From positions 1 through 64,000 of the forward strand of contig CAIOFF010000035.1 of assembly GCA_903857495.1 (NCBI GenBank): a stretch of DNA of 64,000 bases, in the 5' to 3' direction. A program made the translations under genes and the position numbers. Position 1 is the first letter of the stretch. Each line of letters starts with the position of its first letter. Source of the DNA: an uncultured Holophagaceae bacterium. GTDB lineage: Bacteria; Acidobacteriota; Holophagae; Holophagales; Holophagaceae. Below, in pieces: positions 51,790 through 61,974 of the stretch. The notes beneath the pieces are model-generated. The model was not told the DNA's origin. It saw only the letters and a list, made by a program, of their open reading frames with translations, and searched no databases.

Positions 51790-51990
51790 ATGCGGACCGA
51801 AATTCGCAGTTTCGCCTACAAGTTCAGCGGCTACTTCATGGAGTACGGCCCCATTGAGGCCGATAGCCTGGAGACCGCCAAGGCCATCATCCGGCGCCGC
51901 CTCGGCGTGAGCCGGCTGCCCCTGGGCATGCAGATCTGGGATCTGGCGGAGCGCCCCCTGACCCGCTGGCGCATCGCCGTGGCCAGCTAG
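51790..51990 (+). CDS. Small protein of unknown function (66 aa)
   Basis: A 66-residue protein (MRTEIRSFAYKFSGYF..., ending WRIAVAS) with GGAG six bases before the ATG and a near-consensus promoter directly upstream, so it is a genuine gene. It has an aromatic N-terminal part and a basic middle (ETAKAIIRRRLGVSRLP). No family is recognised. It is monocistronic and convergent with ribF. The strong promoter suggests abundant expression. Confidence 0.6.
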   Translation: MRTEIRSFAYKFSGYFMEYGPIEADSLETAKAIIRRRLGVSRLPLGMQIWDLAERPLTRWRIAVAS

Positions 51991-52006
51991 CGGCGAGGGG
52001 TTTTCG

Positions 52007-52942
52007 TCAGTCCTTCCAGGCCTGCCACCAGGCCTGACCTGCGGCCACGTCCCGGCTGATCTGGTCCCGCAGCTGGTCCACGGTCTCGAACCGGGCCTCC
52101 CCGCGGATGCGGTGGAGGAAGCGCACCTCCATCCGTGCGCCGTAGAGGTCGTCCCGGAAGCCCGGCAGGTGGGTCTCCACCGTGAGCTGCTGGCCTTCGA
52201 AGGTGGGCTTCTCGCCCACGTTGGTGAGCCCCAGGTGGGCGCCCCCGTGGTGGGGGAGGACCGCTTCCGTCACATAGACCCCGAAGGCCGGCAGCTGCTC
52301 CTGCTCCCAGTCCAGGTTGGCGGTGGGGAAGCCCAGGTGGCGGCCCCGGCGGTCGCCCTCGACCACCACCCCGGTCAGGGCATAGGGATGACCCAGGAAG
52401 GCCGCCGCCGCGGCGACATCGCCTTCGTCCAGGGCCTCCCGGATCCGGGTGCTGGAGAGCCGGCCGCCGTCCGGAGCCCGCAGGGCCAAGGTGTGCACCT
52501 GACAGCCGTGCTCGGCCCCCCAGGACGCCAGCGTATCCACATTGCCACTCCGGTCCCGGCCGAAGCAGAAGGCCCGGCCCACATGCACCTCCACCGGCGA
52601 CAGGATCTGGCGCAGGCGATCCAAAAAGGCCCAGGGCTCCAACTCCGAGAAGGCCCGGCTGAAGGGGATCACCCAGGCCAGGTCCATGTGCTCGGCCTCG
52701 AAGGCCGCCAGCCGCTGCTCCAGGGTCATCAGCAGCTTGGGCCGCCGCTGGGGCGCCACCACCACCGCGGGATGGGGATCAAAGGTCACCACCGCCGCCC
52801 GGTGGCCGTCGGCCTGGGCGCGACCCGCCGCCGCGCGGAGCAGCTCCCGGTGCCCGGCGTGCACCCCGTCAAAGGTGCCCAGGGTCAAGACAAAGGGACC
52901 CGAGGCCGGGGCGTTCTCCAGGGCGTGACGCCAGACTTCCAT
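52007..52942 (-). CDS. ribF: Bifunctional riboflavin kinase/FAD synthetase
   Basis: A 311-residue enzyme making FMN and then FAD. The N-terminal FAD synthetase domain has FVLTLGTFDGVHAGHRELLRAA and SSTRIREALDEGDV. The C-terminal kinase domain has GVVVEGDRRGRHLGFPTANLD and KPTFEGQQLTVETHLPGF. The ATG at 52942 overlaps the terC stop (TGATG), so translation is probably coupled. No FMN riboswitch is visible upstream. Confidence 0.94.
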   Translation of the reverse strand: MEVWRHALENAPASGPFVLTLGTFDGVHAGHRELLRAAAGRAQADGHRAAVVTFDPHPAVVVAPQRRPKLLMTLEQRLAAFEAEHMDLAWVIPFSRAFSELEPWAFLDRLRQILSPVEVHVGRAFCFGRDRSGNVDTLASWGAEHGCQVHTLALRAPDGGRLSSTRIREALDEGDVAAAAAFLGHPYALTGVVVEGDRRGRHLGFPTANLDWEQEQLPAFGVYVTEAVLPHHGGAHLGLTNVGEKPTFEGQQLTVETHLPGFRDDLYGARMEVRFLHRIRGEARFETVDQLRDQISRDVAAGQAWWQAWKD

Positions 52943-53886
52943 CAGCTCTCCCCGCCGTGTTCCTCGGGCCAGGCCAGGCTGGCGACGATGCTGCCCGCTA
53001 GCACCGCGGCAATGACCAGGAGGCTGTAGTGCACGGGGATGGGGAGCCAGTGGGTGAGGCACATCTTGACGCCCACGAAGGCCAGCACCACAGCCAGCCC
53101 GGTCTTGAGCCGGTGGAAGCGGCCCATCATCTTGGCCAGCAGGAAGTACAGGCTGCGCAGGCCGAGGATGGCGAAGATGTTCGAGGTGTAGACCACGAAG
53201 GGATCCCGGGTCACCGCAAGGACCGCCGGGATGGAGTCCACCGCGAAGACCAGGTCCGCCACCTCAATGGTGAGGAGGACCAGCAGCATGGGCGTGGCGA
53301 AGGTCCGCCCGTCATGCCGTGTCAGCAGGTGGGTGTGCCCGGCAGACTCGTCGTAGGGCACCACCCGCTTGAAGGCCCGGACCAGGGGACTCTGGGCGGG
53401 GTTGGACTCCTTCTCCTCCACCAGCAGCATCTTCAGGCCCGTGTAGACCAGGAACCCGCCGAACACGTACATCATCCACTCGAAGCGGTTCAGCAGGGCC
53501 GTGCCCGCGAGGATCATGACCGCGCGCATCAGCAGGGCCCCGAGCACGCCCCAGAAGAGCACCCGGTGCTGGTGCCGCAGGTCCACCTGGAAGCTCTGGA
53601 AGACCAGGACGAACACGAAGAGGTTGTCCACGCTGAGGGACTTCTCGAGCACGTAGCCCGTGAACCACTCCAGGCCCTTCTGGGTGCCCTCGGCCTGGAA
53701 GATGAGGGCGTTGAAGGTGAGGGCGAGGCCAATCCAGACCCCGCTCCAGATGGCCGCTTCCCGCACCGTCGGGGCATGGACGCGCCGGTTGAAGACCCCC
53801 AGATCCAGGGCCAGCATGAGGAACACGAAGGCGTGGAACCCTACCCAGGCCCACCAGGGCGCGGCTTGGAGCAGTGCATCGACCAA
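52942..53886 (-). CDS. TerC family membrane protein
   Basis: A 314-residue polytopic protein of the TerC/Alx group, with about eight helices and the conserved acidic motif EKSLSVDNLFVFVLVFQSF and its second copy VADLVFAVDSIPAVLAVTRDPFVVYTSNIFAILGLRSLYF. Members export Mn2+ or insert membrane proteins and are linked to metal or tellurite stress. There is no other ter gene, so a role in metal homeostasis is more likely than tellurite resistance. ribF follows with one-base overlap. Confidence 0.9.
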   Translation of the reverse strand: MVDALLQAAPWWAWVGFHAFVFLMLALDLGVFNRRVHAPTVREAAIWSGVWIGLALTFNALIFQAEGTQKGLEWFTGYVLEKSLSVDNLFVFVLVFQSFQVDLRHQHRVLFWGVLGALLMRAVMILAGTALLNRFEWMMYVFGGFLVYTGLKMLLVEEKESNPAQSPLVRAFKRVVPYDESAGHTHLLTRHDGRTFATPMLLVLLTIEVADLVFAVDSIPAVLAVTRDPFVVYTSNIFAILGLRSLYFLLAKMMGRFHRLKTGLAVVLAFVGVKMCLTHWLPIPVHYSLLVIAAVLAGSIVASLAWPEEHGGES

Positions 53887-53945
53887 GGTTCCTCCAGAGC
53901 CTCCAGCTTATCGAAAGAGGGAAGCCTCCGTGGGATCATGAGCGG

Positions 53946-54671
53946 GTGAGCCTCCCCCGCCTCTTCCTTACGGCCCTCCCCGCCGCCGAAAACACCTTGG
54001 TTCCCCTGGGAAGTGAGGCCGTGCGGCACCTCCGGGCCCTGCGCCTCAAGGCCGGGGACGCCCTTGAGGTGGTGCTGGGGGACCAACCCTGGAAGGCCGA
54101 CCTGGCGGAGCTGGACCGGACCCGGGCCGTGGCCCGCCTGGTGGCGCCCCTGCACGAGGACCGGGAAGCCCCTTTCGCCCTCCAGGCCTGCCTGCCGCTG
54201 CCCGCCCAGCTCAGCCTCTTCGACGAGCTGCTGCCGCCCCTGGTGGAGCTGGGGGTCACCCTCCTCCAGCCCGTGGTCTATGCGCGCAGCGAGTTCGACC
54301 CCGCCAAGACCGCCGCCCGCATGGAGCGCTGGACCCGGCTCCTCCAGTCCGCCTGCGAGCAGAGCCACCGGAGCCGCCTCCCGGAGCTGCGGCCCCCCCT
54401 GGCCTTCGAGGCCCTGCTCGCCTGGGAGGCCCCCCAGAAGTGGGTGGCCTACGAGCTCGCCACGGGGCAGAGCAATCCCCCGCTGCGGGCCGAAGCCCTG
54501 GCCTTCACCAGCGGTCCCGAGGGGGGCATCACCGAGCAGGAGTTCGCGGCCCTGGTTGCCCACGGCTGGCAGCCCGTCAGCCTGGGCCGCAGCATCCTGC
54601 GGGCCGTGACGGCCCCCGTGGCCCTGCTGGGGGCCGTGCAGTTCCAGCTGCCGGGGCTGCAGCGGCCCTGA
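53946..54671 (+). CDS. rsmE: 16S rRNA m3U1498 methyltransferase
   Basis: A 241-residue SPOUT-fold enzyme methylating U1498 of 16S rRNA. The start is GTG at 53946 before SLPRLFLTALP, which fits the family N terminus. SAM-knot motifs are LAFTSGPEGGITEQEFAAL and VSLGRSILRAVTAPVALL (usually LG-x-R-ILR-x-ETA). EQSHRSRLPEL is also conserved. It is divergent from terC, 59 bp away. Confidence 0.9.
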   Translation: MSLPRLFLTALPAAENTLVPLGSEAVRHLRALRLKAGDALEVVLGDQPWKADLAELDRTRAVARLVAPLHEDREAPFALQACLPLPAQLSLFDELLPPLVELGVTLLQPVVYARSEFDPAKTAARMERWTRLLQSACEQSHRSRLPELRPPLAFEALLAWEAPQKWVAYELATGQSNPPLRAEALAFTSGPEGGITEQEFAALVAHGWQPVSLGRSILRAVTAPVALLGAVQFQLPGLQRP

Positions 54672-54814
54672 CCCAGCAGCCACCCTCAAGCAGTCGAGCG
54701 CGGGGATGGGCTAAAAAAATCAAAAGATATTTAGGGCTAATGAAAAAGCCGGACGGGACCGATGAAATCCCAATGCCGGCCTGGGGTGGCTTCGGACGGC
54801 CCAAGGAGCACCCC

Positions 54815-55312
54815 ATGAGGCTTTCAGCTTGGTTCGGCGTCGCGGCCCTGTCCTCTTGCGCCCTCGTCGCCGGGGACTACGATGCCATCGGCAAGGCCAT
54901 GCACGCCGCCTGGCCCCACGTAGCCACGGTGGCCATCGTATGCGACGCCAGTGGCAGCAAGGGCGTCCTGGACACCCTTGTCGGCTCCCTGCCGGGCATG
55001 AAGGTGTTTGTCGTGGACGTGAAGGGTCCCCAGGACATGGGCAAGGCCCTGGGAACCTTAGTCGGCCGGCACCCCGATGCGGTGCTGCTGGTGGCCACGG
55101 ACCGGGTCGTGGGAGACGGCAGCAGTGCGGCCACCTTCCTCATCCAGCGCATGGCCGCCATCAAGGTACCCACCGTAGCCACCACCGAGGCGGGGGTCCG
55201 CCAGGGCGCCGCGCTGGGCATTGGCCCTGGCACTGGCGGCAAACTGCTGGCCAACGCGAAGGTGGCGGGTGTGGCTGGGGTCAGCCTGCCCGCTGGTGCC
55301 ACGCCGATCTGA
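54815..55312 (+). CDS. Secreted protein, possibly ABC substrate-binding-like
   Basis: A 165-residue protein with a signal peptide (MRLSAWFGVAALSSCALVAG) and a Rossmann-like body with the strand-loop elements HVATVAIVCDAS, GMKVFVVDVKGP, DAVLLVATDRV, KVPTVATTEAGVRQGAALGIGP. The last resembles the end of ABC-substrate-binding (TrpX/PF04392-like) proteins, but it is half the usual length. An AT-rich 100-bp leader precedes it. The M28 peptidase gene follows after 53 bp in the same direction. Function is not assigned. Confidence 0.5.
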   Translation: MRLSAWFGVAALSSCALVAGDYDAIGKAMHAAWPHVATVAIVCDASGSKGVLDTLVGSLPGMKVFVVDVKGPQDMGKALGTLVGRHPDAVLLVATDRVVGDGSSAATFLIQRMAAIKVPTVATTEAGVRQGAALGIGPGTGGKLLANAKVAGVAGVSLPAGATPI

Positions 55313-55365
55313 CCGCGCGAAGCCACGTCTTGCGAGGTAACATGGGGGCTCTCCCTGGAGTTCCC

Positions 55366-56958
55366 ATGCGCGCCCTGCTGCCTTTCCTGGTCGCGGCCAG
55401 CCTCGTTGCCCAGTCCACACCCCCCAAGGTGCAGGAAGCTCCCCTGCGGGCCCACCTGGCCTTCCTCGCCGATGACCTGCTGGAAGGCCGGGGCACCGGG
55501 CAGCGGGGGGCCGAGCTCACGGTCCGCTACCTGGAGACCCAGCTGCAGGCCCTGGGTGCCGTCCCCGCCCGGGGTGCGTCCTACCGCCAGCCTGTGAGCC
55601 TGCTCGGGCTGCGGACCCTCGTGGGCCGCAGCACCCTCAGCTTCATGAGCGAGGGCGCCTGCTCCACCCCGGCCTTCGGCCCCGAGATCGTCTTCGGCTC
55701 TGGCGTGGCCAAGGCCGAGCAGACCTTCGACGCGCCGGTGCTGTTCCTGGGCTTTGGCATCGAGGCAGCGGACCACCGCTGGGACGACTTCAAGGGCGAG
55801 GACGTGCGCGGCAAGGTGCTGCTCGTGCTGGTGAACGAGCCGGCCCCCACGGCGGAGGAGCCCGGCCTCTTCGACGGCCCGAACCTCAGCATCTACGGCC
55901 GCTGGACCACCAAGTTCGAGATGGCCGCCCGGCATGGCGCCGCTGGGGTGCTGCTCATCCACACCACCGCCTCGGCCAGCTACGGCTGGCCCGTGGTCCG
56001 GAACGGCTGGGACGGTGAGCGCTTCAGCCTGGCCCAGGAAGCCGGGGGCACGCCCCTCGAGGGCTGGCTGACGGAGGAGACGGCCCGGGCGCTGATCAAG
56101 CGCGGCGGCCAGGATCTGGATGCCCTGCGGGTTCAGGCCCAGCGCCGCGACTTCCGCCCCGTGACCCTGGGCCTGACCCTGAAGGGCACCCTGGCCAGCG
56201 CCGTGCGGACCGTGGAGCAGTTCAACGTGGCCGGCGTGATACCCGGCACCGACTCCAAGCTGAAGCAGGAGCTGGTGGTGTATTCCGCCCACTGGGATCA
56301 CCTGGGCAAGGGCAGCACGCCCTCCCCGGACACCCATCCGGGCCACGAGACCGACACGATCTACAACGGCGCCGTGGACAACGCCTCGGGCTGCGCGGCC
56401 CTGCTGGCCATGGCCCAGGTGGCCGCGGCAAGGCCCGCGAAGCGCAGCCAGATGTTCCTGTTCGTCTGTGCGGAGGAGCAGGGTCTCCTGGGCTCCCGGG
56501 CCTATGCCGCCGCGCCCCTCTGGCCCCTGGCCCAGACCGCTGCGGACCTCAACCTGGACAGCCTCAACTGGGTGGCCCCCACCCGGGACATCGGCCTGCC
56601 CTTCGGCGAGCGCAGCACCCTCGGGGAGACGGGACGCGTCCTGGCCAAGGCCCAGGGGCTGGCCGTGGCGCCACCGCGCCCGGACACCGCCGGCGGCTAC
56701 TTCCGCTCGGACCACTACAGCTTCGTGCAAGCCGGCGTCCCGGCCCTGTCGGTGGGCGGTGGGAGGGACTACCTGGGCGACGATCCCAAGGCCCTCCGGG
56801 CCAAGGCTGCCACCATGGGCGCCCGCTACCACCAGGTGACGGATGAATACGATCCCGCCTGGGACCTGCGGGGCATGGTCCAGCAGGCCCAGTTCGCCTT
56901 CGACCTCGGCCAGGCCGTCGCCAACGCAGCCGTGAAGCCCCGCTTCCTGGGGCGCTGA
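55366..56958 (+). CDS. Secreted M28-family metallopeptidase
   Basis: A 530-residue aminopeptidase-like enzyme with a signal peptide (MRALLPFLVAASLVAQ). An inserted PA domain (about 110-260) precedes the zinc catalytic domain. Metal ligands are in VVYSAHWDHLGKG (His, Asp), AVDNASGCAALL (Asp), FVCAEEQGLLGSRAY (Glu/Glu), LNLDSLN (Asp) and RYHQVTDEYD (His). All are present, so it should be active. Substrate is peptide N termini. GGAG lies upstream of the ATG at 55366. It converges with the phosphofructokinase gene. Confidence 0.9.
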   Translation: MRALLPFLVAASLVAQSTPPKVQEAPLRAHLAFLADDLLEGRGTGQRGAELTVRYLETQLQALGAVPARGASYRQPVSLLGLRTLVGRSTLSFMSEGACSTPAFGPEIVFGSGVAKAEQTFDAPVLFLGFGIEAADHRWDDFKGEDVRGKVLLVLVNEPAPTAEEPGLFDGPNLSIYGRWTTKFEMAARHGAAGVLLIHTTASASYGWPVVRNGWDGERFSLAQEAGGTPLEGWLTEETARALIKRGGQDLDALRVQAQRRDFRPVTLGLTLKGTLASAVRTVEQFNVAGVIPGTDSKLKQELVVYSAHWDHLGKGSTPSPDTHPGHETDTIYNGAVDNASGCAALLAMAQVAAARPAKRSQMFLFVCAEEQGLLGSRAYAAAPLWPLAQTAADLNLDSLNWVAPTRDIGLPFGERSTLGETGRVLAKAQGLAVAPPRPDTAGGYFRSDHYSFVQAGVPALSVGGGRDYLGDDPKALRAKAATMGARYHQVTDEYDPAWDLRGMVQQAQFAFDLGQAVANAAVKPRFLGR

Positions 56959-56962
56959 AGCC

Positions 56963-58072
56963 TCAGTCCCCGAAGCAGATGCCCAGATCGCGGCCAGTCT
57001 GGATGGTGTCGCAGTCCAGGGGCACGCCCTTCATGCGGCCAGCGACCTCTTCCAGGGGCACGTAGTTCACGTTGGGGAAGCCCAGGGCCACCATGATGCC
57101 GCTGTGGCCCTCGTGCAGGGCCCGCACGGCCGCGGCGCCGAACCGCAGCGCGGCCAGGCGGTCGAAGCTGGTGGGGCTGCCGCCCCGGAGCAGGTGCCCG
57201 AGCACCACCACCCGGGCATCCTTCCCGGTGATCTCCTGCAGGGCCTTGGCCACCCGCTCGCCCTCGCCGCCCAGGCGCTCCTCGTGGCCGATCTCCGCTG
57301 CCTGCAGGACGGCGCGGTGGCCGTCGGCGGGCTTGGCGCCCTCGGCGACTGTCACCAGGCTGTAGAGGCGGCCCTGGTTGTCCCGCTCCCGGATCTTCGC
57401 GGCGACCTTGTCCAGGTTGAAGGGGATCTCCGGGATCAGGATGCTGTGGGAACCCCCGGAGATGCCCGCATGGAGGGCGATCCAACCTGCGTAGCGGCCC
57501 ATGACCTCCACCACGATGATGCGCTGGTGGCTCTCGGCGGTGCTGTGCAGGCGGTCCAGGCACTCCGTGGCGAAGGCCACGGCTGTGTCGAAGCCGAAGG
57601 TGGTGTTGGTCTTGTCTAGGTCATTGTCGATGGTCTTGGGCACGCCCACCACTCGAAGGCCCTTCTTGGCCAGCGCGTGGGCAATGGTGAGGGAGCCATC
57701 CCCACCGATGGACACCAAGGCGTCCAGCTCCCGGCGGCCGAAGAACTCCAGGATCTCATCGGTCCGGTCCACCTCCTTCACGGTGCCGTCTGGCATCCGG
57801 ATGGGGAAGTGCAGGGGGTTGCCCTTGTTGGTGGTGCCCAGGATGGTGCCACCCAGGTGGGCGATGCCCCGCACCCGGTCCCGGGTGAGCTTGAAAACCC
57901 CGCCATCTGGGTAGCGCTCCGGAAAGAGGATGCCGTTGTAGCCCTCGTGGATGCCGTAGCACTCCCAGCCCAGGTTGGTGGCCGCGATGACCGTGGCCCG
58001 GATGACCGCGTTGAGGCCGGGCGCGTCGCCCCCCCCCGTGCAGATGGCGATGCGGCGGATGGGACTGGACAT
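56963..58072 (-). CDS. pfkA: 6-phosphofructokinase
   Basis: A 369-residue phosphofructokinase. The N-terminal AICTGGGDAPGLNAVIRA, the phosphoryl-donor loop SIGGDGSLTIAHAL, the catalytic VPKTIDNDLDKTNTTFGFDTA, EVMGRYAGWIALHAG and GHLLRGGSPTSFDRLAALRFG are all present. GGDGS is compatible with ATP as donor, although the longer length is like the mixed-substrate group III. The ATG at 58072 follows a GAAGG region. It is divergent from gap, about 260 bp away, so the two glycolytic genes share a promoter region. Confidence 0.92.
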   Translation of the reverse strand: MSSPIRRIAICTGGGDAPGLNAVIRATVIAATNLGWECYGIHEGYNGILFPERYPDGGVFKLTRDRVRGIAHLGGTILGTTNKGNPLHFPIRMPDGTVKEVDRTDEILEFFGRRELDALVSIGGDGSLTIAHALAKKGLRVVGVPKTIDNDLDKTNTTFGFDTAVAFATECLDRLHSTAESHQRIIVVEVMGRYAGWIALHAGISGGSHSILIPEIPFNLDKVAAKIRERDNQGRLYSLVTVAEGAKPADGHRAVLQAAEIGHEERLGGEGERVAKALQEITGKDARVVVLGHLLRGGSPTSFDRLAALRFGAAAVRALHEGHSGIMVALGFPNVNYVPLEEVAGRMKGVPLDCDTIQTGRDLGICFGD

Positions 58073-58197
58073 GGTGGCCCTTCCTTCTTCGGAACTTTGA
58101 GGATACCGGAACCCCCGCCCGGGATCGTCAGATTGACCCCGAACACCGCCGGGGCGAACATGGATGGCGTGCCGTGGACCCTCGAGTCTTGGAATGA

Positions 58198-59331
<1,134 letters not shown>

Positions 59332-59351
59332 TCACCTGGATCAGCTCGACC

Positions 59352-59403
59352 CGGAACCCCGGTTCCATCCTCTGGGCGCTGCCCCTGGATGGCTGGGGTT
59401 CCG
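59352..59403. terminator. Hairpin between gap and rsmB
   Basis: CGGAACCCC (59352-59360) pairs with GGGGTTCCG (59395-59403), with an inner CCATCC/GGATGG stem. It lies between convergent genes and can serve both, though no T-run follows. Confidence 0.5.
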
Positions 59404-59408
59404 ATCGG

Positions 59409-60692
59409 TCAGGACCGCTCCACCGCAAAGCCCTGAAAGCCCTCGCCCTCCCAGGCGATGGGATTGGGCCGGAAGAAAGCTGTGGCACCTGCAGAAGCCT
59501 CCCGACCCGCCACCCTGGCCGCAGGCCAGACCTCCGCCGGACGCAAGTCTGGCCTTGCCGTGGCGAGCCATTCAGCGTGGGCAACCCCCTCCTCCGGCAG
59601 CCAGCTGCACACGGCGTAGATCAGCAGGCCACCGGGAGCCAGGCGCGCAGCGGCGGCGGTCAAGAGGCGGCGCTGCAGGCCCGTGAGGCGGGGCAGGTCG
59701 TCGTGGGAGATCCAGGGCCACTCCGGGTGTTTCTGCATCGTTCCGCTGCCGCTGCAGGGGGCGTCCAACAAGATCAAATCAAAGTCGCCGCTGGCGGTCT
59801 CCAGCCACTCGGCGGCGTCCGCCTGGATCACGTGGGCCTCGAGGCCGCGCTGCTGGAGGGTCTGGCGCAGGCGCAGCGCCCGCTTGGGGTGCACTTCCAG
59901 AGCCGTGAGGGCCGCGCCGGAATGCCGCAGGGCCAGCGAGGTCGTCTTGCCGCCAGGGGCGGCGCAGGCATCCAGGATGCGCGTAACGGGGCGATCCCAG
60001 ACATAAGCCAGCAGGGCCTGGGAGCTGCGGTCCTGGACCATGCCGCAGGAGGCCTCCAGCCAGGGACGGGGAAAGGACTCACCCTCGGGCAGGTGCAGGC
60101 AGCCCGGCAGCTCGGGGTCGGGCTGCATGCCCTCGGGCACCTCGCCCTTCAGGAGGCGGAAAGTGGGCCGGGGCGGCTTCTGGAGCCGGGCCCAGAGGAC
60201 CTCCAGCTCGCCCTCGGCCCCGTGGGGCGCCAGGGCCGCGGCCAGGGCCCGCTCCACCGCCGGGGTGCGGTCCAAGGCGGGGGGCAGGGCGTCCAGCTCC
60301 GCCGCGAGGGCGCTGCGGTCCTTGGCGGCCCGCCGCAGCAGCGCGTTGACCAGCCCCTTGTGGGGTAGGAAGCCCAGCTCCCGGCTGGCCGCCAGCTCCA
60401 CGGACTCGTTCACCGCAGCGTGGTCGCTGACGCCTGGTAGCCAGGCCAGCTGGGCGAGGCCCATGGCCAAAGCGACCCGCGTCCCCAGGGGCACGCCCCG
60501 GGTGGGATCCTTCAGGTTCGGCTTCACCCAGGCCTGCAGGCGTCCCCAGCGGCGCAGGCAGAGGCCGAGCAGGGCCTGGGCCAGGTGCGCGTCCTCGCCC
60601 AGGTCGCGGTCCCAGATGTCCGGCACGCGGCCGCCCTCCCCGAACACTTCATGCAGCGCGTGGGCGACGTGGATGCGGGCGGGGGTGGGCAT
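59409..60692 (-). CDS. rsmB: 16S rRNA m5C967 methyltransferase
   Basis: A 427-residue enzyme methylating C967 of 16S rRNA. The N-terminal NusB-like domain (about 1-130) has LGTRVALAMGLAQLAWLPGVSDHAAVNESVELA. The SAM domain contains ILDACAAPGGKTTSLAL, LILLDAPCSGSGTMQKHPEW (catalytic Cys) and LLIYAVCSWLPEE (second Cys). Start ATG at 60692. It is followed on the same strand by nothing closer than the convergent gap gene, and the CsgG-like gene lies upstream 41 bp away. Confidence 0.93.
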   Translation of the reverse strand: MPTPARIHVAHALHEVFGEGGRVPDIWDRDLGEDAHLAQALLGLCLRRWGRLQAWVKPNLKDPTRGVPLGTRVALAMGLAQLAWLPGVSDHAAVNESVELAASRELGFLPHKGLVNALLRRAAKDRSALAAELDALPPALDRTPAVERALAAALAPHGAEGELEVLWARLQKPPRPTFRLLKGEVPEGMQPDPELPGCLHLPEGESFPRPWLEASCGMVQDRSSQALLAYVWDRPVTRILDACAAPGGKTTSLALRHSGAALTALEVHPKRALRLRQTLQQRGLEAHVIQADAAEWLETASGDFDLILLDAPCSGSGTMQKHPEWPWISHDDLPRLTGLQRRLLTAAAARLAPGGLLIYAVCSWLPEEGVAHAEWLATARPDLRPAEVWPAARVAGREASAGATAFFRPNPIAWEGEGFQGFAVERS

Positions 60693-60733
60693 GGGGCTCC
60701 GAAGGACAGAACCCCGATTATCCCCCGATGTGC

Positions 60734-61897
60734 CTACAGCTCCTTCAGGATCTCGGCCTTCTTGGCCTCGAAATCCTTTTTCTCCAGCAAACCGCGCTTG
60801 TAGAGGTCCTGGATCTTCTGCAGGCGCTCCTCCGGGGTGGGCTTGCCGCTGGCCGCGGCGGCCGGGGCCACGGGTTTGGGCTGGCTCCGGGGCGTGGGCT
60901 CCGAGCGGGTCTCGACGCTGCGGAGGGCCGCCTGGAGGGCGATGGCCTCCTGGCACTCCCGCAGGGCTGCCTGGAAGATGCTGGCGTCAGACTGCATGTC
61001 CAGGGCCGTTCGGAGGAAGGGGAGGGCCTCCTCGTAGCGGCCCAAGATGAAGTGGATGATCCCCACGTTGTACTGGGTCCTGGGGTAGAACTTGGGCTTC
61101 TGGCCCTTGTCCCGCAGGGACTGCTCGAGGCCCTCCTGGGCCAGCTGCAGGGCGCCCGGCACATCCTTGGCCAGCAGCCGATCGTGCGCCTTCTCCATCC
61201 CGAAGGTCTCGTCATCGAAGAAGGTCAGCTTGCGGGGCTCGCTCCAGGCCAGCAGCATCCGCAGCACCTTGACCTTCGCGGTCTCGAAGGCCAGCCGGCG
61301 CACATCGGAGTCCCGGGGGTGGGCCGGAAAGCCGTCGTAGGAGGTGTTGCTTAGGCTGGGTGCGTCTTCCAGGCGCTGGGCGCCAAACACGCGGCCCGTG
61401 CTGAGGTCCAGCACCTGCACCGTGGCGCTGAAGTCCAGGCTGGTGATGCTGGTGCGCTTGATGCGGAGCACGTCCTTCTTGGTCTTGGAGTCGGTGGTCC
61501 ACTCTTCCTTGCTGGACTGGGTGCGGCTCAGGTCCGACCGGTTCACGTTGACGATCACCAGCACGCTGGGGCCCAGCAGCTTGCCCAGCATGGCGATGGT
61601 GGCGGGCTCCACATAGCCGCTGGCGCCCAGCTCCTGCTCCCGGAGCACCGCATCCAGGTGGGCCCGGTCCACCACCTCCACCTGCCGGCTCTGCACCAGA
61701 TCCGCCGTGAGGATGTCAGCCAGCTCCCGGGAGTTCAGGTCGCGGGCTGGCGCGAAGGCCAGCCGCTCCACCCGCAGGCCGAGCCCCGGGGGATGCACCA
61801 GGATCACCTCCACCTTGGGGTTGGCCAGCTCGCTCCAGAACTGGGCCTGGACGGGCCAGGCCAGCAGGGCCAAGGCGACAGTGAGCAGCGGGCGCAT
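60734..61897 (-). CDS. Secreted CsgG-like protein with SHOCT domain
   Basis: A 387-residue protein with a signal peptide (MRPLLTVALALLAWPVQA) and a CsgG-like N-terminal domain (ILTADLVQSRQVEVVDRAHLDAVLREQELGASGYV, ATIAMLGKLLGPSVLVIVNVNR). Next come TPR-like helices (TQYNVGIIHFILGRYEEALPFLRTAL) and a C-terminal SHOCT oligomerisation motif (ERLQKIQDLYKRGLLEKKDFEAKKAEIL). Likely periplasmic or outer-membrane associated; no curli genes are adjacent. The start at 61897 has GGAG upstream. Confidence 0.75.
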   Translation of the reverse strand: MRPLLTVALALLAWPVQAQFWSELANPKVEVILVHPPGLGLRVERLAFAPARDLNSRELADILTADLVQSRQVEVVDRAHLDAVLREQELGASGYVEPATIAMLGKLLGPSVLVIVNVNRSDLSRTQSSKEEWTTDSKTKKDVLRIKRTSITSLDFSATVQVLDLSTGRVFGAQRLEDAPSLSNTSYDGFPAHPRDSDVRRLAFETAKVKVLRMLLAWSEPRKLTFFDDETFGMEKAHDRLLAKDVPGALQLAQEGLEQSLRDKGQKPKFYPRTQYNVGIIHFILGRYEEALPFLRTALDMQSDASIFQAALRECQEAIALQAALRSVETRSEPTPRSQPKPVAPAAAASGKPTPEERLQKIQDLYKRGLLEKKDFEAKKAEILKEL

Positions 61898-61974
61898 GGG
61901 GGCTCCGAGAAGGCTGGTCCAGGCTAGCATGCGGGCCTGTGGCATCCTGGGAGTGGACTTCCCGAGGAGTGACC

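Noticed and set aside
54690-54814. Possible riboswitch in the AT-rich leader before the gene at 54815
   Set aside because: No conserved riboswitch core could be recognised; only AT-rich promoter-like sequence is visible.
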